Of a stretch of DNA of 64,000 nucleotides, positions 59,701 through 64,000 are shown piece after piece; positions within the stretch are counted from its first letter, which is position 1, and each line of letters begins with the position of its first letter. Source of the DNA: Streptomyces sp. KL109B (GTDB lineage Bacteria; Actinomycetota; Actinomycetes; Streptomycetales; Streptomycetaceae). Below the pieces are notes generated by a model, which saw nothing but the letters and a program-made list of their open reading frames with translations, was not told where the DNA came from and ran no database searches. Position numbers and translations under genes: made by a program. The stretch covers positions 62,001 through 126,000 of the forward strand of contig NZ_JASERL010000009.1 of assembly GCF_030766935.1 (NCBI RefSeq), in the 5' to 3' direction.

Positions 59701-62184
59701 CTAGGCGATCACCAGGGAGGTGGGCTCGTTGCTCAGGCCCAGGGGGGTGGTTGCCGAGACCGTGTTGGTCGTCGTGTCCACGCGGATGACCGTGCTGGAC
59801 GTGTTGTTGGCGACCCATATGTCGGTGCCGTCGCCGATGATGCCGGTGGGTATGTGGCCGACCGTCAGGGTGCCGGTCACGGCCAGGCGGGACGTGTCGA
59901 TGATCGACAGGGTGTCGTCGTTGGCGTTGGTGACGTACGCGTGCGAGCCGTCGCCGGTGAAGGCCACGTTCCACGGGGCGCGGCCGGTGGTGACGCGCTT
60001 GGCGACCTTGCCGGTGGCGGTGTCCACCACGGCTACCCGGTCGTCCATCGGCAGCGTGACGTAGCAGAACTTGCCGTCGGGGCTCAGCGCGGCGCCCCGG
60101 GCGCGGGACAGTTCGCTCAGGACGGTCAGCCGACGGCCGTCCGCCGCGTCCAGCACGTACAGGCCGTTGCTGCAGGGAACGTACAGCCGGGCGCCGTCGG
60201 GGGACACCGCGATCGTGCAAGGGGCCTCACCGGCCTGGTATGTGGCGGTCACCGTGTCGGTCGCGACGTCGATCACCGAGATGTCTCGCGAGCCGCCTGA
60301 GCCGGTGTCCGGGCCGGTGTCGGCCACGTATACGCGGGTGTTGTCCGGCGAGGCGGCGGCGCCGTGCGGGTATACGCCCACGGCGATCTTCTTCGTGATC
60401 CTGTTGGTGGCCCGGTCGACCACCGCGACCGTGTTCGCGCCGGAGTTGGCCACGTACACCTTGCCCGCGGCGGCCGTGATGCCGTACGCGTTGGTGAACC
60501 CCTTGACCGCGGCGATCAGGGTGCCGGACGACCGGTCGAGGATCGCGAGCCCGCCGCCGAGCGACGCGACGTACACGGCGGGTGTGGTCGTGTCCGCCGC
60601 GGCGTCCAGGTGGCTCTGGCTGGACACCGCCTCCATGATGCCGGGGAAGTTGGTGCCCCTGCCGTGGTCGGGATAGTCGTCGCGGGCGCTGGTGCGCACC
60701 TCGTCCAGGCGGCTGGGGGAGTCACGCAGGGCGCCGCCCCGGCGTCGGCCCGGGTTCTTCTGGGACGGCATGGGGGACGGCGACTGCTGCTGGTGCGGCG
60801 GCGTCTGGTCCGTGCCGGGAAGCGTCGGCGCGGGCAGGTTCCCGGCCTCGTACTCCGCCAGCCAGAACGACGGCAGCGTGGGCGGCATGGGCGGGAACCG
60901 CTTGTTCACCTTCATGCCGAGCGCGGACGTCAGGTCGCCGAACGTCTCGCGCCGCCAGTCCGTGATGTTGGCCGCGCGCACGCCGGTGACCTGCTCCAGG
61001 AACTGCAGCACGGACGTGTGGTCGAACGCCTCGCTCGCCACGTGCCCGCCGCGCGTCCACGGCGACACGATCGTGCAAGGCACCCGGAACCCGCCGCCGA
61101 TGGGCAGCCCGCCCACGAACTCGTGCGGGGTGCCGGCCGGCGGCGTGGGCGGCGGCACATGGTCGAACAGCCCGTCGTTCTCGTCGTAGTTGATGATGAA
61201 GACGGTTTTGGAGAACAGGTTCGGGTCGGACGCGACGGCCTCCAGCTTGCGGGCCACGAAGTCGGCCGCGGCGGCCGGGAGATACGCCGGGTGGGAGGAC
61301 TGCTCCGACGTCGGGACGATCCACGAGACGGCGGGCAGCCGGCCGCGCTTGACGTCGTACTCGAACTGATCCGCCGGGCCGATCCGCATGCCCCGCGTGT
61401 GCAGCGGCGAGCCGGGCCTGGCGTCCTGGAACGTCTGGAAGAACTCCAGCGGGTTGCAGCCGTAGTCGTCCTCGTCCTGGTAGACGCGCCAGCTCACCCC
61501 CGCCTCCTCCAACTGCTCGGGATAGGACTTCCAGCGGTACGGCTGCGGCACGACGTTGCTGATGACCGGGCCGCCCGCCGCGCCGTCCGGGTCGATCGTG
61601 CCGGACATCAGGTACAGGCGGTTCGGCCAGGTGGGGCCCATGAGGGAGCAGAAGTAGCCGTCGCACAAGGTGAACGCGTGGGCCAGCGCGTAGTCGAACG
61701 GGATGTCCTGCCATGCGTAGTAGCCCATGGTGTACGGCCCGACCGCGTCTCCATCGGCTCGCCGGTGAGCGGGCAGCCAGTTGTCCATCTGGCCGTTGTT
61801 CCAGGCCTCGTGCTGCACGGACCAGGCGTGGCTGGTCGAGGGGATGGCCTGGGCGCTCGTACGGTGCGTGTCCAGGTGCCAGGGCAGCAGGTAGCCGTCC
61901 GGGTTCTTCGGATCCGGTTGATGGAACACGGACTTGCCGTCCGGGAGCTTCAGCGCGTCCGGGTCGTCGAATCCGCGGACCCCGGCCAGCGATCCGAAGT
62001 AGTGGTCGAACGAGCGGTTCTCCAGCGTCAGGACGACCACGTGCTCGATGTCGCTCAGGGAGCCGGGTCTGGCCGTCGAGGCTGCCGCCGCTTGCAGATT
62101 GGGCGGCAGACACGAGGCGATGAGCGCACCGGTGGCGGTGCCCGCCAGGGATCCGAGCAGTCGACGACGCGTGATCTCGGGCAT
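59701..62184 (-). CDS. Exported phospholipase C-like phosphoesterase fused to a YVTN beta-propeller
   Basis: An 827-residue secreted protein. A Tat signal (ITRRRLLGSLAGTATGALIA, near residues 4-23) precedes a phosphoesterase domain (about 45-490). This has VVVLTLENRSFDHYFGSLAG, GPTWPNRLYLMSGTIDPDG, IINYDENDGLFDHVPPPTPP and VPCTIVSPWTRGG, as in bacterial phospholipase C and acid phosphatase AcpA. From about 535 to the end lies a propeller with repeated units such as GKVYVANSGANTVAVVD and HAYVTNANDDTLSIID. Homologues usually have only the first part. It probably hydrolyses phospholipids or other phosphodiesters outside the cell. The ATG at 62184 follows AAGG. The gap 59502-59700 downstream holds nothing recognised. 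Confidence 0.85.
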   Translation of the reverse strand: MPEITRRRLLGSLAGTATGALIASCLPPNLQAAAASTARPGSLSDIEHVVVLTLENRSFDHYFGSLAGVRGFDDPDALKLPDGKSVFHQPDPKNPDGYLLPWHLDTHRTSAQAIPSTSHAWSVQHEAWNNGQMDNWLPAHRRADGDAVGPYTMGYYAWQDIPFDYALAHAFTLCDGYFCSLMGPTWPNRLYLMSGTIDPDGAAGGPVISNVVPQPYRWKSYPEQLEEAGVSWRVYQDEDDYGCNPLEFFQTFQDARPGSPLHTRGMRIGPADQFEYDVKRGRLPAVSWIVPTSEQSSHPAYLPAAAADFVARKLEAVASDPNLFSKTVFIINYDENDGLFDHVPPPTPPAGTPHEFVGGLPIGGGFRVPCTIVSPWTRGGHVASEAFDHTSVLQFLEQVTGVRAANITDWRRETFGDLTSALGMKVNKRFPPMPPTLPSFWLAEYEAGNLPAPTLPGTDQTPPHQQQSPSPMPSQKNPGRRRGGALRDSPSRLDEVRTSARDDYPDHGRGTNFPGIMEAVSSQSHLDAAADTTTPAVYVASLGGGLAILDRSSGTLIAAVKGFTNAYGITAAAGKVYVANSGANTVAVVDRATNRITKKIAVGVYPHGAAASPDNTRVYVADTGPDTGSGGSRDISVIDVATDTVTATYQAGEAPCTIAVSPDGARLYVPCSNGLYVLDAADGRRLTVLSELSRARGAALSPDGKFCYVTLPMDDRVAVVDTATGKVAKRVTTGRAPWNVAFTGDGSHAYVTNANDDTLSIIDTSRLAVTGTLTVGHIPTGIIGDGTDIWVANNTSSTVIRVDTTTNTVSATTPLGLSNEPTSLVIA

Positions 62185-62517
62185 GTGGGAGACACCTTTC
62201 TGGCACGACGGTCCGGACGCGTTTCCCCCGAGAGGACAGCAGGTCTGGTCTCTTGATGACTCGGCCGCATGCGGGTGCCTGGCCGGCTCCGGGACGCGGC
62301 TACGGTGACGTGGAGAGCGAGAGGCGACTTGGATGACCATTACACGGATGTGCCGCGAGGGGCAGTTGTGTGATCGGACTTTGCGGGCTCTTTGCGGACG
62401 GGCTGAGGGGCTGTCACCTCGTGCCGCATGCTGGCCGAGGGAGTCGCCGTAACGCGCTCACCGGGCATCGTGGGGCGTGGCGCGTCGAGTCCCCGGCGCC
62501 CGCGCGCAGTGCCGGGC
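62185..62517. other. Intergenic region upstream of the phosphoesterase gene
   Basis: The 333-bp gap lies between the phosphoesterase start (62184) and the LacI stop (62518), both on the minus strand. No gene was recognised. It should contain the phosphoesterase promoter, but no convincing -35/-10 pair or palindrome was picked out. Confidence 0.4.
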
Positions 62518-63537
62518 TCAGGCCGACTCGCGCACCACCAGACGCGGCCGCACCGCCGCCGCGACCTCGTCCTGGTCGACACCTTCGCCGTCCAGCAGCC
62601 GCCGCACGGCCGTTGCCACGGCCTTCGCGCGGGCGTCGGCCGGTACGTGGGCGGTGGTCAGCCGGGGCCGCAGCACCGAGCCCATCGGGAAGTCGCCCGA
62701 GCCGATGACGGCGATGTCCTCCGGCACCCGCAGGCCGTTGTCGCGCAGCACCTGGATGAGGGCGAGGGCGAACTCGTCGTTGTAGGCGTAGACGGCGCTC
62801 GGGCGCACCGCGGGGTCGGACCACGACGCGATGGCCGCCGCGATGCTGTCGGTGCCGAGCTCGCAGTCCACCCGCCGCACCGGCACCCCCGCGGCGTCCG
62901 CCACCTCCCGGACGGCGTCGAGGCGCAGCGCGCCCAGGTCGGCGAGTTCCCCGCCTGGCACCAGGGAGGCCAGGCGCCGGTGGCCCCGGTCGACCAGGTA
63001 CTGGGCCGCGCACCGGGCGACCGCCGCGAGGTCCTCCGGGAGCCCGGGGGCGTGTGCCGCGCGCGGATCCGTGCTGAATGTCAGCAGCGTGACGATCTCG
63101 GCGCGGTGCAGCAGCTCCGCCGCGTCCGGTGGGCAGCGCGCGACGTCGACGAGGACGGCGGCGGGGCGCAGCGCCGCCCAGATGCGGGCGCCTTCCACGC
63201 CGCTCGCGGTGCGGTCTCCATGGATGAGCAGGCTGAGGTCCCGCTCCTCCAACTCCCGGCTCAGATGGTCGATGTACGCGTCCGTGGCCGGGCTCGACGG
63301 CAGGTTCCACATGGGCAGCAGTACGACTGAGCTGCGCCCCGCCCGCAGGGTGCTGGCCGCCGCGTTCGGTGCGTAGCCGAGCTCCTCCACCGCCGACAGG
63401 ACGCGGCGCCGCGTCGTCTCGCTGATGCCCTGCTCGGAGCGGCCGTTGAGGACGTAGGAGACGGTCGTCCGCGACACCCCCGCGCGCCGCGCGACGTCCG
63501 CACTGGTGGGCCGCCTTTTCGGCGCGACGTTCGTCAT
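62518..63537 (-). CDS. LacI-family repressor
   Basis: A 339-residue repressor. The HTH reads TSADVARRAGVSRTTVSYVL (about residues 11-30), with the hinge YAPNAAASTLRAGRS, followed by the effector domain (VVLLPMWNLPSSPATDAYID; SAVYAYNDEFALALIQVL; AVIGSGDFPMGSVLRPRLTT). It is divergent from an MFS transporter, with two TGACACGTGTCA sites between them, so it most likely represses the transporter and itself. The ATG at 63537 follows AGGA closely. The effector domain starts differently from most sugar-binding LacI members, so the ligand is open. Confidence 0.9.
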   Translation of the reverse strand: MTNVAPKRRPTSADVARRAGVSRTTVSYVLNGRSEQGISETTRRRVLSAVEELGYAPNAAASTLRAGRSSVVLLPMWNLPSSPATDAYIDHLSRELEERDLSLLIHGDRTASGVEGARIWAALRPAAVLVDVARCPPDAAELLHRAEIVTLLTFSTDPRAAHAPGLPEDLAAVARCAAQYLVDRGHRRLASLVPGGELADLGALRLDAVREVADAAGVPVRRVDCELGTDSIAAAIASWSDPAVRPSAVYAYNDEFALALIQVLRDNGLRVPEDIAVIGSGDFPMGSVLRPRLTTAHVPADARAKAVATAVRRLLDGEGVDQDEVAAAVRPRLVVRESA

Positions 63538-63590
63538 TCCTGGTCGGCTCCCTCGGAATCGGTCCGGCGGCGGGGGGTTCTCAAGCGTCG

Positions 63591-63602
63591 TGACACGTGT
63601 CA
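63591..63602. promoter_or_regulatory. LacI operator 1, TGACACGTGTCA
   Basis: A perfect 12-bp palindrome with central CG, 54 bp from the LacI start and 32 bp centre to centre from operator 2. Confidence 0.72.
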
Positions 63603-63607
63603 GGATA

Positions 63608-63649
63608 CCGGCTCGGCGGCCCTGACACGTGTCAGGGCCGCCGAGCCGG
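63608..63649. promoter_or_regulatory. 42-bp perfect palindrome containing LacI operator 2
   Basis: Arms 63608-63628 and 63629-63649 are exact reverse complements, with no spacer. The centre (63623-63634) is TGACACGTGTCA, identical to operator 1. It lies 39 bp before the MFS start. The outer 15 bp per arm exceed what a LacI dimer needs, so the site may also form a hairpin in the leader RNA. Confidence 0.7.
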
Positions 63650-63687
63650 GCCTCGAAGAAGCCTCGAAGGAGCTTGGAGGTGTCCTC

Positions 63688-64000
63688 ATGGACACGAGCG
63701 AACCCGCCGGCGCCACCGTTGCCGCCGGCGGCGCGGCCCCCTCGGCGCCGAGCAGCGACGGCTCGACGGCCGACGGGCCCGCGCGCGTCGGCCCGGGCCT
63801 CGTATCGGCCCTGACCGGCGCCTACTTCGGCACCTGGCTGGCCCTGCTGCCCGCGACCACGGTGACGCTCGCGCTGCGCGTGCAGCAGATCGCGCCCGAC
63901 CACAAGGCCTCGGTGCTCTCCCTCGTCCTCACGATCGGCGCCACGGTCGCACTGCTCGCGCAGAACGTCTTCGGCGCCCTGTCCGACCGGACCACCAGCC
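63688..64000 (+). CDS. MFS transporter (3' end outside window)
   Basis: The first 104 residues are visible. After a disordered N-terminal tail (about 38 residues rich in Ala, Gly and Ser) TM1 reads SALTGAYFGTWLALLPATTV, TM2 reads SVLSLVLTIGATVALLAQNV and the A-motif begins FGALSDRTTS. It is an MFS permease, of the type linked to LacI regulators and probably for a sugar or glycoside. GGAGG stands 7 nt before the ATG. It is controlled by the divergent LacI protein through the two palindromes. The gene continues beyond 64000. Confidence 0.85.
   Translation, partial: MDTSEPAGATVAAGGAAPSAPSSDGSTADGPARVGPGLVSALTGAYFGTWLALLPATTVTLALRVQQIAPDHKASVLSLVLTIGATVALLAQNVFGALSDRTTS

Overview
The window is very GC-rich actinobacterial DNA and almost certainly from a Streptomyces or close relative. 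This rests on third-position G/C in every gene, frequent GTG starts, GGAGG-type ribosome sites, many GntR/LacI/IclR regulators, and sugar ABC operons without their own ATPase. No rRNA, tRNA, CRISPR array or intact mobile element was seen. All functions are inferred by reading protein motifs; no database search was run.

Layout. (1) 1-3829, minus strand: a GntR/FCD regulator, a 3-hydroxyisobutyrate-dehydrogenase-type reductase and two MHS-type MFS transporters; the regulator promoter sits between two TTGGT-N3-ACCAA palindromes. (2) 4033-8835, plus strand: TIM-barrel isomerase, SDR dehydrogenase, DhaK-DhaL-type kinase, RpiB-type isomerase (frameshifted at a C8 run) and GntR regulator. The set fits C4 polyol/erythrulose catabolism. 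(3) 8916-16081: a LacI regulator divergent from a sugar ABC importer and a GH78 alpha-L-rhamnosidase, with an 18-bp perfect operator palindrome between them.

(4) 16152-49456: a dormancy/low-oxygen island resembling the mycobacterial DosR regulon and the Streptomyces stress locus. It holds four two-domain universal stress proteins, a GH65 phosphorylase with a beta-phosphoglucomutase-like HAD protein, an acetyl-CoA synthetase, a pyruvate-dehydrogenase-type E1/E2 set with an acyl carrier protein, pyruvate phosphate dikinase, two Acg-like nitroreductases, a GNAT/NDP-forming acyl-CoA synthetase fusion, two CBS-BON proteins, a complete group 3b-type NiFe hydrogenase (beta, gamma, small and large subunits plus a cyclic-nucleotide-binding protein), maturation genes (protease, hypC, hypD, hypE) and an Hsp20 chaperone. 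A palindrome of consensus GGGCCGNNCGGCCC occurs upstream of seven of its transcription units, in four of them as a pair 20-23 bp apart. This suggests one regulon, but no DosR/DevR-type regulator gene lies in the window.

(5) 49578-51736: a decayed zone with remnants of an ApbE-like gene, a histidine kinase and IS110-type transposase, surrounding an intact SUKH-4/nucleotide-deaminase-like protein. (6) 51737-58209: a probable aromatic- or hydroxy-acid catabolic set (FAH-family hydrolase, GntR, DUF3500 protein, aromatic-acid MFS transporter, IclR, FAD monooxygenase) with operator-like palindromes in both divergent gaps. (7) 58425-64000: a SEC-C protein, a Tat-exported phospholipase C-like/YVTN-propeller fusion, and a LacI regulator divergent from an MFS transporter that runs off the window, separated by two TGACACGTGTCA operators.

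Working together, island (4) would recycle acetate and pyruvate into acetyl-CoA and phosphoenolpyruvate, handle H2/NAD(P)H redox through the hydrogenase, mobilise a glucoside by phosphorolysis, and protect proteins during energy starvation. Several remnants (hypF, a flavodoxin) show the island is also decaying.
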